A DNA stretch of 64,000 bases from positions 108,189,141 to 108,253,140 of the forward strand of contig CM043942.1 of NCBI GenBank assembly GCA_014529385.2, read 5' to 3'. The DNA is from Adiantum capillus-veneris (Eukaryota > Streptophyta > Polypodiopsida > Polypodiales > Pteridaceae). The position numbers and the translations under genes are program-made. This document shows positions 1 to 11,758 of the stretch, piece after piece; within the stretch, counting starts at the first letter, position 1, and each line of letters opens with the position of its first letter. The notes beneath the pieces are model-generated. The model saw only the letters and a list, made by a program, of their open reading frames with translations. It ran no database searches and was not told the DNA's origin.

Positions 1-842
1 CAATACTTGCACGTGGATAAGTACAGACACAACGTGGATGTTTTCTTGTGATAATTATGCAAAATGGTCATCATGAGAACTGTATTTGGAGGCCACTTCA
101 CGTGATTGCGGGATGCATTATTGGAAAAAGTTGAGTGCTAGGTGTGCGGATGGATGTAGAAGGGTGACAAAAATGCAATGCGTGGCCATTTTTTGGTCTG
201 TTCGGGGTCCGTTTGAGGTAAATAGAAAGGCCAAAAGTGCCCAAGGGATAAAGTGAAGTGTGAACACTGAAAAAACTGAGAAAAAGAGTGAAGAGAAGAG
301 GAGGAACAACCGCAACTCAATTTTTGCTGTTTTTGAAGCCTGTTTTGGCCTCAAACTGCTCATTCGAGGTCGGATTTGAGCGCTTTGATATTGTAGACTG
401 GGGTTTTTGGCCACTTTGGACGCAATGGTGCTCTCCATTTTGACAAATTACTCACTTTTTCCTATTGTTTTGGCTCTGTAAGTTTCTCCTATGAGCGAAG
501 TATCTGCTCAAATTTGTGATCGTATATGGCATATTTCATCCATATTGTGTGAGCTATTTGCTCCATTGATGTTGGCCCAAGATCAGTTGTATCTAATCAT
601 CATAAATATTCCTCTTTTGAGTTGAGTTTTTTGGGTGTGTGTGTGTGTGTGTGTGCGTGTCTCTGTGTTGAGTGGGCAAATGAATAGTCTCTCTCCTCGC
701 ACTCCATCAGTGTGTTCCCTGTCTCGGCCAGGTGGGTTGTGTAAGCCGAGTGGTGTCCCATAGTGTGTGTGTGTGTGTATCATCCCAAGAGTGTCTGTCT
801 GGTCATTATAGAGGCATTGTGTGTGTTTCCATCCTGCTCACA
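1..842 (+). repeat. 5' LTR of element A (partial)
   Basis: The segment matches 6760-7564 in order, including the (GT)n tracts near 633-655 and 763-778, and ends in ...CTCACA. The window starts inside the LTR. The bases after 842 (TTCTTTTGGTAACC) would be the primer-binding site, but I do not recognise the matching tRNA. Confidence 0.8.
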
Positions 843-1814
843 TTCTTTTGGTAACCCCCACTGAGGATCTTCTTTGAGTACCTTCTGCTTCGGGATTACA
901 GGTTGCACATTGCAGACTACAGGTTATAGGGTATAGGTATAGGTAGCTGGAGTAGAGTGACATAGTGGCAAGTGGAAGTCACTTGCAATTGTCGTGGGTA
1001 TGCATCATTTGGCGCCTGTTTGAGCGCATTGTATGATATTGTACGTTACTTGTGGATACTGCCATTGTACGCCTTTGTGGAGCCATACTTGGTTTTATTT
1101 GGCAGTCCCAGCCATTTCTAAGACTTGATCTAGAAGATAGTCATTTCTGAGACTTGACTATACGAGATTTGCATAAGATTTCGTAGGAGGGTCGATAGCG
1201 TGAGGTTTTATTGAGCTGGGGATTCTCAAATGTGAGATCCTTTCGGTGATAGAGGTGGCTGGAGCACCCTTTTCATGACCTCACCATAGGTTATGTACTA
1301 GTGATTCCTAATTGATGCTCGGGTTCTATTGTTGGTAGGTTATGCATACATATACAATCTATATTTTGGGTTCTTACTGCTCTAGTTCTGGGGAAACTCT
1401 GCCAAAATTTTCCCAAGTTGTGATGGCTGGTTTTTTGGTCTTTTGAGCTATTTATGCTATTATGCTACTAAAATTCTGGTAAAATCAGAGAATAAGTCAG
1501 GTGTGCCTTCTTGGGATCTGCATGGGTTGGCTTTAATGGATGATCAAAACGGACCTCAATTCACTCCTTTTCATTTAACACAAAAATCTAGATAAATGTT
1601 CATGTATCCAGGAAGAGTTTTTTCCAGCAGCGCATAGTCTTTATGTTCGGGCCAAGAAGATTAAAAGAGATACTAGAATGCCCTTTGCTTGTTGTAATTC
1701 CGATGATTAACTATGAAAACTCATTTGATGTGCATGTGTTTTTCCTTATCTAAACTTGAGCTCCATTGAAGTTTCTGGGGAATGGGTCAGTAAAAAGTTT
1801 GGATTCTTGCACGT
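843..1814 (+). other. Leader/degenerate 5' gag region of element A
   Basis: This sits between the LTR and the first recognisable gag ORF. No long frame and no clear motif was found. It is probably untranslated leader plus a decayed gag N-terminus. Confidence 0.4.
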
Positions 1815-2491
1815 GTGTTAGAAGGGGTTCTCAACATGCAAGTGGTAGATTTAATGAATAATCTCAGCCTAAACATGCTAGGTAATGTGGGAAATAATAG
1901 AGGTCGGGGGAGGTTTACAAATCAGCCAGGAGGTGAAGAAAGACCCAAGAATGGTGTTGGACAAAGCAATGGTAGATTCTGGAGGCAGACGCCCACGTGT
2001 TATGAATGTGGAGAGTTGGGCCACATCAGCCCGCAATGTGATAAGCCACCAAGGATGGGGGGAGACATGTATCCATTACTAAGAAAGGTGTTAACTAGGT
2101 CAATTGATTATGGCATCGAAATTAAGGGAGAAGAAGGAACCAATGGATTAACCCAGGAGGAAAAGGGAAAGACAAAAGTGATAAGCGTGGTCACCTTGGA
2201 GAAGGCAACAATCTGGAGGATACATTAGTAATGCCTATTGGGAAGAGGACCACACAGGATAAGGAAGGAAGAAGTTCCCCAGGTCCTGGCAAGAAGAAGG
2301 GAAAGAGACATGAAGACGAGGATGTCAAGGACAAGAGGAAAAGAAGGGCTCGTTGCAAGTTTTATGTTTCTGATTTTCCACTAGGGAATGGGCAATTAAG
2401 CTATGACTTGAAGGAGGATCTGACAAGCAGGGAAGCAGATGTTACTTTTGAGCAGCTTATAGAGATGGTGCCTAAGCTAAAGCAACAGTGA
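1815..2491 (+). pseudogene. gag: gag C-terminal fragment with zinc knuckle (element A)
   Basis: The frame at 1815-2228 holds a CCHC nucleocapsid knuckle, CYECGELGHISPQC (C-X2-C-X4-H-X4-C), preceded by an RGRGRF basic patch. A second frame at 2231-2491 is Lys/Arg-rich (KKKGKRHEDEDVKDKRKRR) and leads towards protease. The usual gag core is missing or unrecognisable upstream. The role would be RNA binding and packaging in the virus-like particle. Confidence 0.65.
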
Positions 2492-2599
2492 AAGAGGATG
2501 GTTAACCCAATGGAGAAAGAACCAGAGAGAGGTTCAATGAAGGTGTTGGGTGTTGGTGATGGATTGGCACAACCGGACATAAAAAAGTAATGTGTGGCA

Positions 2600-3018
2600 C
2601 AAATAAAAAATCTGGGACAAGGTTATGTTGATGGCGGAGCCCAAATATGTGTCATAACACACTCATGCGTTGAGAAGATGGGTCTTACAGTGACTGGGGT
2701 GTTAGGTTTTTGGATCAGATTGGCAAACCATCAAAAGTAAAATGTTTGGGTGTTGTAAAGAGCTTAGAAGTGGAGGCGTATGATGCAAAGGAAGTGGTTG
2801 ATTTTCATGTGATGCCAGCGGGGTTGGGAGCATATCCTATTATACTGGGCAGACCGTGGTTACGTGAAGTGGGAGCTCTTCAAGATTGGCGACGTGGTAC
2901 GATTAGCCTCTATGGAAAGACAGGTGTCAAGAAGCTATATAATATGGACACAAGGAAAGTATTGGAAGAACTTTTGACGATGAGGATGAGTCTAGTGATG
3001 AAGACTATTCCACAGTGA
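2600..3018 (+). pseudogene. Retropepsin-like protease (element A)
   Basis: Reading from about 2605 gives a catalytic-loop-like YVDGGAQ (DGGA in place of the usual DSGA). After one frame change the ORF at 2710-3018 contains the C-terminal retropepsin signature IILGRPWL, followed by GALQDWRRGTISLYG. This is the gypsy aspartic protease that matures Gag-Pol. The frame shift and the replaced serine suggest an inactive copy. Confidence 0.6.
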
Positions 3019-3339
3019 CGGACGAGGACAGTGATAGTACTACCAGCTTGGATGTTGATGTGGATGTGGTTTTGGGTTTGTTGAAAAGAAATCCAGAAGT
3101 GTGGTTTTGTTGCTTTGAATGATTGAAGATGAAAGTGAGGGCCTTATGAAGTGATTGAAAGGCTGATGTAAATTGGGTGTGAATATGTTGAAGGGAATTG
3201 ATGCAAGGATGTGAGACCTCTCAGCTATGAAGCAAGAATTGATGACACAAAATGATCAGTGGAGACCTCTCAGCTATGGAGAAGGAGATATATTTGCATA
3301 TGCTGGCTAGTTTTCTTGTTTTTTCATTACTTCATATGC

Positions 3340-4440
3340 AGAGGTTAGAGGGTTCAAGGAAGAGATGCATATAGAGTCGAAAGAAGGTGCTAAGCCATTG
3401 CGACAAAGGCTAAAAGGATGGGTTAAGAGCTAATGGAAGCCTTGCAAGAAGAGGTGGACAAGTTATTGAAGGCAGGGTTCATAGTCCCACAGAATGGGTG
3501 AATCCAGTAGTAGTAAGTCCAAAGAAGGATGGAAAGTGGAGGAATTGTGTAGAATTTTAATCCCTTAATGCAGCCACTAAGAAGATCCATTCATCGATCA
3601 GACCTTGGATTCAGTGGCAGGTTTATGAGGGTACAATGTGTGTGATGGTTTTCAGGCTATTTTCAATTGAAGATTGCTCTTAAAGACCAAACAAAGACAA
3701 GTTTCATTACGCCATGGGCTGTTATTGCTATACGGTATTGCCATTTGGGTTGTCAAATGGACCATCTTTCTATCAAGAGAGAGAAAATTGGGTATTGGAA
3801 CCATTAATTGGTAGTTGTTTTAAAGCTTTTATGGACGACTTTTGTTTGTACAACAGCAAGGCTGAACACCATGAGAAGCTGCACATGTATTGGCTCGATA
3901 TGATGAATGTGGAGGACAAATAAATCCAAAGAAATGTCATCTAGCATAGCCAAGGGTGAAGTTTTGGGACATATGGTGTCAGAAAATGGCATTGAGGCTG
4001 ATCGAGACAAGGTTAAGTCTATTATTCTTCTTCCATCACCTACGAGTAAAAAAGCAATTGGCAACCTTTATATACAAAGTGAAGTACATGGCACGGTTTA
4101 TTCCATTGTCTTCGTAGCTCCTTTATCCATTACAACAAGTGGCAAAGCATGATCCATTGCAATGGGATGACAAGTATGAAGAAGTGTTTCAAGAGGTGTT
4201 AGGGGGCTCCCATGCAGGCTACTGATTGGGGAGCAAGCGTTTTATGTAAAATCCATTAGTAGGGGATGATGCCATTGGAGCCATGCTATTGCAAAAGGGG
4301 AAGGGCAGCCATTATATGAGGCCAGTGTATTGTGCAAGCCGAGTGAAGTTGGTAGCAGAGAGAAAATTCTTGGAAGTAGAGCTAGTGATGGCCATGTAAT
4401 ATTTACCTGTCGATGATTTCGTCATTACTTGCTACCATGA
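3340..4440 (+). pseudogene. Broken RT and connection/RNase H remnant (element A)
   Basis: Pieces in several frames give RT landmarks in order: an LLKAGFI...PTEWVNPVVVSPKKDGKWR block near 3440-3540, YTVLPFGLSNGPSFYQ near 3725-3775, and the catalytic FMDDFCLYNSKAEHHEKL near 3830-3880. A C-terminal block near 4160-4400 (DPLQWDDKYEEVF, then a PVYCASR-like stretch) corresponds to the normal gypsy RNase H. Several stops and frame shifts separate these parts, so no enzyme can be made. Confidence 0.7.
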
Positions 4441-4559
4441 CCTTTTCTTTTCTTAACAAGTTACACCTTTTTGCCACAGTTAATTAATGGCACAAACATG
4501 TCAAATGTGGTCAAGAATGATGGGTAATTGAGCTGCAAGAGTTTGAGTTCTCTTTTTTA

Positions 4560-5288
4560 GTGGAAGATAGTACAAGAGCTACCCTAGCTGATTTGTTGAC
4601 TTACAAGGAGAATCCCCTTCTTGTTAAGGAAGAGGTGGTGAGAAGGGTAGTTCATGAAAAAGTGCCACACATCAGCAATGCACATGTGTTGTTCTTTGAT
4701 GGCTCATATAGAAAGAGTCATGATGCGGCTTCAGGGGGTATAGCACTTTATGCTCCAGAGGGGAAGTTAGTATGCAAGAGAGGGTTCAAATTGGATGCGC
4801 ATAGTAACAATGAGGCTGAATATGCTACTTTGGAAGCCGGATTACACATTTTTTTGAAGCATGGGATTAGAAGGTTGAACATAAAAGGTGATGCCTTGTT
4901 AGTTGTGAAGCAAGTGTTGGGTGTGTGGAAGAGCAAGAACACCTCATTGAAGGAAATGTGTTTCAGAATTAAAGGCCTGTTAAAATTTTTTGAAGCATGG
5001 AGCATCAGACACATTGAACATGCTCTAAATGGAGAGGCACATGAAGCAGCTCAAAGCATGATTGGGGAGCTATTTGTGTTGAGGACCAATTTACCTCTTT
5101 ATCATGGACGGGAAAGTTTGGCTCAAGAAGAGGAGTTTTTGCTAACAGGAATCATTCCGAAGGACATTCAGAAGTCTAAGAAGTATGGTTTTGTGCGTAG
5201 AGCATATAGGTACAAATTGATTGGTGATGTCTTATACATGAAAGGGGCTGATCTTGTGTTGAGACACGTGGTGGCCATTTTGCTCTAA
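4560..5288 (+). CDS. Second (archaeal-type) RNase H domain ORF, element A
   Basis: The 242-residue open frame contains FFDGSYRK (first Asp), SNNEAEYATLEAGL (Glu), IKGDALLVVKQ (second Asp) and HIEHALNGEAHEAAQ near the end, where the family usually has N-x-x-A-D. This spacing fits the RNase HI family that plant Tat elements carry in addition to their own RNase H. It would remove RNA from RNA:DNA hybrids during reverse transcription. It lies after the decayed RT and just before integrase. The last acidic residue appears replaced. Confidence 0.7.
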   Translation: MEDSTRATLADLLTYKENPLLVKEEVVRRVVHEKVPHISNAHVLFFDGSYRKSHDAASGGIALYAPEGKLVCKRGFKLDAHSNNEAEYATLEAGLHIFLKHGIRRLNIKGDALLVVKQVLGVWKSKNTSLKEMCFRIKGLLKFFEAWSIRHIEHALNGEAHEAAQSMIGELFVLRTNLPLYHGRESLAQEEEFLLTGIIPKDIQKSKKYGFVRRAYRYKLIGDVLYMKGADLVLRHVVAILL

Positions 5289-5307
5289 AAATAACCTTGC
5301 ATAGATC

Positions 5308-6430
5308 TTGCAAGAGGGGTATGTATGGCCTAGTTTGCACAAGGATGTTCGCCATTGGTGTAGGTCTTGCAATAGGTGTCAAGCATTTGGAAAGAGAGTG
5401 TTGAAGCAAGAGCTACAAAAAACCATTATGGCATTTGATGTGTTTGAAAAGTGGGGGATTGATGCAATAGGCCCGTTACCTATCACAAGTAGGGGTAAAA
5501 GCTATATTTTGATTGCAGTGGACCATCTCTCTAGATGGGTAGAGGCTATAGCAGTAAAACAAATCACCGCAAAGGATGTGGAAAAATTTGTGTACGATGA
5601 AATATGTTGCAAGTTTGGGGTGCCACTGGGGCTACTTTCGGATAAGGGGCCAGGATTTAGAGCTAAACTATTAGACTTTTTATGCGCCAAGATGAAGATT
5701 AGGCACCAGCATACCACTCTTTATTATACCCAATGTAATGGCTTAAATGAAAGATTCAATGGTAAGTTGGTACAAATTCTTCCGAAAGTGAAAAAGCACC
5801 AAGGAAAGAATTGGGATTTGGAATTTGGAATTGCCTAGTGCATTATGTGCTTACCGTACTTCGGTGAAGATAGGTACAGGGTTTACTCCATTTCATTTGG
5901 TATATGGAAAGGAAGCACTATTGCTTGTGGAAGTATACTTGCCTACGGTGAAGATGTTAGAAAAGTTGCTTGGGCAGGCCAGTGATGCATTCAAAGAGAG
6001 GCTCTTACAATTACAAGAGGTTCAATTGGATAGGATGATCACATTGGACCATTATGGACAGATGCAAGAAAGGGATTTAGCAAAGATAAATGAAAAGGTC
6101 AAAAGTAAGGGTATCCAGAAACAAGACTTGGTTTTGCGCTACAATAGTAAGCTGGACAAGACATTCCAAAAGAAGTTTCAAATTAAGTGGGAAGGCCCTT
6201 TCAAGGTAGTTGAGTGTTTTTTGAATGGTACATATCAGCTGGCTAACCTGGATGGGATTCTACATAAGTCAAGGGTAAATGGATTGCATCTTAAATTGTA
6301 TCATACTAGATTGATGATGGTGGAGCAAGATGAGCTGTCTGCAGAACAAGTAATGTATGTGAGGGATGAGGAGACGTGTGATGCGGCGAGTCTCATATCT
6401 CTTTTTTTTGTTGCTACTGTTCATGAATGA
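5308..6430 (+). pseudogene. Integrase (element A), one frame change
   Basis: The first frame (5308-5838) has the zinc-binding CRSCNRCQAFGK segment and a catalytic core with KWGIDAIGPL (D), LSDKGPGFRAKL (D) and CNGLNERFNGK (E), so the DDE triad is present. The second frame (5825-6430) overlaps slightly and carries the CAYRTSVKIGTGFTPFHLVYG block and the C-terminal QIKWEGPFKVVECF region. A single indel near 5830 separates them. No chromodomain follows. This enzyme would insert element cDNA into the genome. Confidence 0.85.
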
Positions 6431-6655
6431 TCTAGCAGGCTAGAGGATGTGCAAAATATGTTAGGAGTTTTTTGGAAGAAGTGATTGCACATATGTACAT
6501 ACACATGCATGGTTCATCAAATAAAGAATTGCCCATTTTCCCGAGCCAGGTGGTTACGTGGGGCCCAAATGTGTACAGGTAGGACATCATGTACATAGTG
6601 CATTGATTTTCACTATCACCAGTACTAGTGTGTTTTTTCTATAATAAGGAGGAGT

Positions 6656-7564
6656 TGGTAGCACGTAAAACTTCTCAAGGAAGCTATCCGCAGGACAACG
6701 CCATGAGGTAAGCAGGTGCCTAAGATGGCATCTAGTGGCGTCAGGAGGTCAAATGGAATCAAGACTTTCACATGGATAAGTACAGACACAACGTGGGTGT
6801 TTTCTTGTGATAATTATGCAAAATGGTCATCATGAGAACTGTATTTGGGGGCCACTTCACATGATTGTAGGATGAATTATTGGAAAAAGTTGAGTGCTAG
6901 GTGTGCGTATGGATGTACAAGGGTGACAAAAATGCATTGCGTGGCCATTTTTTGGCATGTTCGGGGTCCGTTTGAGGTCAATTGAAAGGCCAAAGGTGCC
7001 CAATGGATAAAGTGAAGTGTAGACACTGAAAAACCTGAGAAAAAGACCAGCAAAATGTGGAGAGAAGAGGAGGAACAACCGAAATTGACCATAAACTACT
7101 CATCCGAGGTCGGATTTGAGCGCTTTGATATTGTAGACTAGTTTTTGGCCGCTTTGGACGCAATGGTGCTGTCCATTTTGCCAAATTCCTCACTTTTTTC
7201 TACTATTTTGGCTGTGTAAGTTTCTTCTGTGAGCAAAATATCTACTCAAATTTGTGATTGTATCTGGCATATTTCATCCATATTGTGTGAGCTATTTGCC
7301 CCATTGGTGTTGGAACAAGCTCAATTGTATCTAATCATCAGAAATATTCCTCTTTTGAGCTAAGTCTTTTGGGTGTGTGTGTGTGTGTGTGTCTCTGTGT
7401 CGAGTGGTCAAATGAATAGTCTCTCTCCTCTCACTCCGTCGGTGTGTTTCCTGTCTCGGCCAGGTTGGTTGTGTAAGTTGAGTGGTGCCCCATAGTGTGT
7501 GTGTGTGTGTGTGTGTGTGTCGGGTCATTATAGAGGCGTTGTGTGTGTTTCCATCCCGCTCACA
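6656..7564 (+). repeat. 3' LTR of element A
   Basis: The right part (6760-7564) matches window positions 1-842. The left edge is inferred from a purine tract (AAGGAGGAGT, about 6646-6655) followed by TG. It contains (GT)n runs near 7374-7393 and 7494-7520 and ends ...CTCACA at 7564. Confidence 0.7.
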
Positions 7565-8403
7565 ACGTCAAAAATTGAATCAATGTGAAAACACTTTGGG
7601 GGGTCAAACAAAGGGAATAATTCAGGTGATGATTTTATAAGCAATTCCTTTTATCGTAGGTTAACTAAAAGGGCTTCTAGGTATAGCCTCTAGTCAGCAG
7701 CCGCTCGGACATGAAATACTTTGCTCTCACAATTAAACTATTTAATTGACCAAAGAGAATTGAGAAGCTTGCCCATGGTATTAATAGTTGACCTCTAGTG
7801 CCGCTCGCCGTTAAATTAGCTACCCCAAACTTGTTTATTTTTTGACCTTTACAAGTGCTTATGCGTTGATTATATTGACAAATAGTTTAATATTCTGTTA
7901 CCAATCAATTTGTGTCCCTATTCATTGCATATGCTTTTTAATTATATATAAGAATGCAATTACTATGCCATTTTTTGTTGATTTTACAGTGTTTGAAGAA
8001 AGCAAAGGACATTCAATCTCAGATGCTCTCCACCTCGATGAACGGGCTTCACCTCACTAGCTTCCGAGGATGCAATCTACACAAGGAACGGAGGCATATT
8101 AACCTACATCAGAAAGGGGGATGTGTTAACCCTTACAGACACTCTAGCACCTTCGACGGACACCTTATCACTTATTTGAGTCATGGACCGGGTTTGTGGA
8201 TCCAATAGGTACATAGGTGATCACCGATGAGAGGCGCACCACTTAACTTATTTTTACAATATTTTTGCAATGATCGGCCACTGTGGGCGCCCATGTGTGA
8301 ATGGGACGAATTCATATAAAAGGTCCATTTTGACCTAAAATCCTCATTCTTTGAGGTGCATGCTAAGAAGTGCTCCTCCATCTCCTTCTCCTTTGTGTGC
8401 TCA

Positions 8404-8428
8404 TGTGTGTGTGTGTGTGTGTGTGTGT
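8404..8428. repeat. (GT)n microsatellite
   Basis: About 12 uninterrupted GT units lie just left of the (GA)n tract. Confidence 0.95.
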
Positions 8429-8431
8429 ATG

Positions 8432-8434
<3 letters not shown>

Positions 8435-8512
<78 letters not shown>
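8435..8512. repeat. (GA)n microsatellite
   Basis: About 39 uninterrupted GA units. They create the spurious ER/SL repeat frames on both strands. Confidence 0.95.
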
Positions 8513-8769
8513 ATTACGACAACATTGGAAGCGACGAGGTGGTTGAGCGCAGCGGCAGCAGCAGAGGCTCCTTCCTCTTTGCGGCATAGGATCCTTCATG
8601 ATGGAAAACATTGAGTGATGAGTGACACACCGTTGCCCCTTTGAGCTTCCTAGAACTATCTAGTTGTGTGCTTGCAGCCATTCGTGGCTCGCACACAGTG
8701 TTTGGCAAGTTCCCAACCTCCAACACGTGCAGTAAAGTGCACACAATGGTAGCTTGATTTTTGATATTT

Positions 8770-9440
8770 TCACAGCAGATAGAGTTTTTCTTTGTTCAAC
8801 CTCCTTTTCTTTTGCCTCAAGGTTAATAGCCTCCTTGATCTCATCCATTTCATCTTGTCCTCTTGTTCATCTGGTGGTAGATCTTGTTTCTCCATAATCT
8901 CCTCGGGCTTCTTCATAAAACTAGCAAATAGGCAATTCAGATATAAAAGAAATCCAAATAATCTCCTACGAGCTTGCACTCTTTTTTGTGCATGGGACAC
9001 CATGGTGGTCTTTATGCCAATGGAAACTGATGTTACTTTTTGTATGAAAATACTTTGGTATCACAATCTTTTAAGTGGGCCACCACCATTTCATCAAGGA
9101 TGAATCTCCCCTTTTGCACCTCTAGCTCAAACCTCTCTCTTTCAAGCTTTAAGAAATCATTGTGCTGAGCTAGAATATTGTCAATAATGAAGGTGGAATT
9201 AAAGATGCAGGATACCGTATGGAAGTTATCCGTAGCTCTGAAGATACTGCAAAGTCAAAAAGCCTTTCATTGTTTCCAGGGTCTTCTATAATAAGTGCCT
9301 CTTTTTTCTTTTGCTCTTTTGCGCTACTCTTTGTAGGTGGTCCAAAGACAATAGTTGAGAAAAATCCATGTCCCTCTTCTGAGAGTTGAGCACATGAACC
9401 TTGGGAGTTATAGTGTCCTCTTGAATTGGATAAGGTTTTG
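8770..9440 (-). pseudogene. Minus-strand coding remnant, Glu/Lys-rich helical protein
   Basis: Read on the minus strand, frames linked by indels look like real protein. From right to left: a Ser-rich stretch ending KSSAKEQKKKEALIIEDPGN, then NDFLKLERERFELEVQKGRF followed by ILDEMV (about 9090-9170), then KKPEEIMEKQDLPPDEQEDK and KEAINLEAKEKEVEQRKTLS (about 8780-8910). It resembles the charged helical C-terminus of a plant nuclear or transposon-associated protein. I cannot name the family. It abuts the chromovirus gag copy at about 9471, so it was cut there. Confidence 0.45.
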
Positions 9441-9470
9441 ACTCTGCCTCTTTAGTATCCACAACTTAGC

Positions 9471-10878
9471 TCATGGCAAGGTCACAAAAGCTAAAGAAGT
9501 TCAAGGAGGGAGGTAAGAGTATCTCTTTTCTCACCTATGATGGCACCTTCGATGCTACTGACAAAGTGTTGGCCTTCATCCAGCAATTTGATGCGGCCTT
9601 TGGAGATGAGGGCTTCACAGAGTCCTCCAAGCTACTCCATGTATCTATGCACTTCCAAAAATAAGCTCGTCAATGGTGGGCTAGCCTTCGTGGCAATGGT
9701 GAAGCCCCAAAGACATGGAAAACTCTACGAGTTTCCATCATGAAGCAATTCCTTGCAAGAGATGCAAAGGACAAAGTGCTTACCGAATGGTGCAGCTTGA
9801 AGCTCCTCTCCCATGAGTCTATCCACAAATATGTAGACAAGTTTTGGGATTTACATCTCAAGGCTACTGTCTTTCAAAAGATAGACTTTGCCGAGTAAAG
9901 GCAGCAATTTTGTGCGGGATTACCTGAAGAGATGGCCGAATACATCAACTCTCAACGGCTTGGTACTATTAGCGAAGTAATCCATCACACCATGGTTGCT
10001 TCACACATCAATTTCCATCAAGGGGCTAGACGTAATGTCAAGCCCATGGAAAAAAAAGACAAAAATGATGCAAAGGGGAAAACCAATGTTCAAAATACTT
10101 CCCAAGTCAATTCCAACAACAACAACAATCGGTCCAAGGAGAAGGGAGTTTACAAAGGTAAAAACAAACTCTCTCCTGAAGTTCAAAATACTTCCAATCA
10201 ATTCCAACAACAACAACAATCGTCCAAGGAGAAGGGGTTTCAAAGGTAAAAACAAAATCTCTCCTGAAGAGCTTGAAGATTTTCGCAAGGACCATAAGTG
10301 TTTCAAGTGTGGGGAGCAAGGACATGGCTACCGTTCTTGCCCCGAGAAGAATATTCGCAATGAGACTCCTAGGGCTTCCACCATCGAAGCTCCAAAAGAG
10401 GATGCTCATTGCAAAGGATCATCACTTTCCTATGCTTGGGGAAAGGTAAGAGAGCATGATGCCTTCATCCTGTTTGACCGTGGGCTACTCTTAACTTCAT
10501 ATCAATGAGTTGGCCACCAAGTTGGGCATTCAAGCTTTTGAGATGGGAGATATAGTAGTTGGCTGATGCAGCTTTCAAGGCAACAAGCCTCCATTACTCC
10601 CTTGATTGGAAGTTGAGGCTTCATGTCAAAGCTATGTCGACAAGAAACTTCTTCATCAATCAAGTGGCCGATGCACTTTCACGACGACCCAAAGTTAATG
10701 CGGTTCTATAGCTACTCACAATGACCTATCCTCTATGATAGATGAGTATGCTACTGACCCCGACTTTACAGACATAATGTCAGCCCTTGCTTTGGGGAAA
10801 GAAAGAGGAACCATTCACCTTGCAGGATGGTTATCTTCTGACGGCAATAGGCTATGTGTTACCCATTCCCTTCGGAGA
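9471..10878 (+). mobile_element. Truncated internal copy of chromovirus B
   Basis: The segment is nearly identical to 12716-14047 of the fuller copy. It covers the gag core (YDGTFDATDKVLAFIQQFDA), zinc knuckle (CFKCGEQGHGYRSCP), protease start and the ADALSRRPK segment. It carries an extra in-frame stop near 9895, an inserted block near 10180-10240 that repeats the SPEVQNTSNQFQQQQQ region, and several single-base indels. At about 10878 it switches abruptly into the middle of the LTR, so its integrase is gone. Confidence 0.85.
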
Positions 10879-11757
10879 AAGTCCTGATTGTCCTGATTGA
10901 TGACTAAGGTGCTTGATGATTGAGGTGCTTGATGATTGAGGTGCTTGATGATTGAGGTGCTTGAGATGCTTGAGGTGCTTAATTATTGAGATGCTTGAGG
11001 TGCTAAGGTTGCACTTGAGGTAAGAACCCAGCCCAAGCTTAAAGTGCTTATGAGCCAAACTTGTGGTGGGAACTGGGCCTATGCATGAGGGGCTTGAGGT
11101 GTCAAAAAGTCAAATATTCAATCCCTACAAGGAGAGGGCGAGCCCTACATGAGGGGGGATGAAAGGGAACACCCACACACTCACACAAGGCATGCATGGC
11201 ACAAAGAAAGCAAAAGGGACACTTGTCAAGTTCCTCCTCATGTTGCCCTCATGGTGTGCCTGAAGCCTATTGGTTGGCTACCTAAGGGGTCCAATAATAA
11301 TTTAGGAGATTTAACTAATTGATTTAGCATTTATCTAGCCCTCTCTCTCAAAGGGGAAAGGGGGACACTTGTCTCAAGGCTACCCTTGCTGCTTGTAATG
11401 CCTTCTGCTTGTGATTGGCTAGGCCTGGAGGGGTCCAATGAGCTTCAAGCATGAGCTACAAGGGGGGGGCGACGCAAGCAAGCTAGGGGTATACTCACAC
11501 ACACACACACACACTCACAAAAACTCTCATTGTTTGCTATGCAAAGTGCAAGAGCTCCCTCTCCTTCTCCAAGCAAGTTGAGGTTGAGAGCCTACACCAA
11601 CATTCTTGGATATGGAGTGCAAATCCAACCAAGAGCCATGCTACGATTATGTTGCTATCTTCAATTATGTTCACCCCCTATGCTCACAAAGTCATTTCTC
11701 AAAAGTACTCTCATTAATTTCCGCTACTCTTAAATTAAATAGGCCAATTACATTACA
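10879..11757 (+). repeat. 5' LTR of chromovirus B (left part missing)
   Basis: This matches the right half of the 3' LTR, including the GGTGCTTGA-type repeats, the TATTGGTTGGC block, the (CA)n tract and the ...AGGCCAATTACATTACA end. The left part is replaced by gag sequence ending at 10878. Confidence 0.85.
10895..11000 (+). repeat. Short tandem repeat GATGATTGAGGTGCTT in LTR
   Basis: Several units of about 16-18 bases built on TGATGATTGAGGTGCT follow one another. A shorter, varied array occurs at 16020-16120 in the other LTR, so the unit number differs between the two LTRs. Confidence 0.75.
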
Positions 11758-11758
11758 T

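Larger units (their letters stand above)
1..7564 (+). mobile_element. Ty3/gypsy element A (Tat-like), 5' end cut by window
   Basis: Two copies of a long terminal repeat (1-842 and about 6656-7564) flank gag, protease, RT, RNase H and integrase remnants in gypsy order. A second RNase H-like domain lies between the RT remnant and integrase, as in the plant Tat lineage. The LTR copies share long blocks but differ by scattered substitutions and microsatellite length, so the insertion is not recent. RT is badly broken while RNase H and integrase are nearly open. No target duplication can be tested because the left LTR starts outside the window. Confidence 0.85.
7565..8769. other. Unassigned spacer with microsatellites
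   Basis: No convincing gene was found here. Short frames exist but lack motifs. The stretch contains a (GT)n and a long (GA)n microsatellite (annotated separately) and a repeated CTCTAGT...GCCGCTCG phrase near 7690 and 7795. Confidence 0.5.

Noticed and set aside
118-438. Minus-strand 106-residue ORF in the element A LTR
   Set aside because: Repeated in altered form in the other LTR (6857-7193) with different frames; no domain and no conserved frame.
8351-8614. ORFs with long ER or SL repeats on both strands
   Set aside because: They are translations of the (GA)n and (GT)n microsatellites.
10001-10409. Minus-strand ORFs of about 100 residues over chromovirus gag
   Set aside because: Shadows of the gag Asn/Gln-rich region; they recur in the second copy at 13243-13563 for the same reason.
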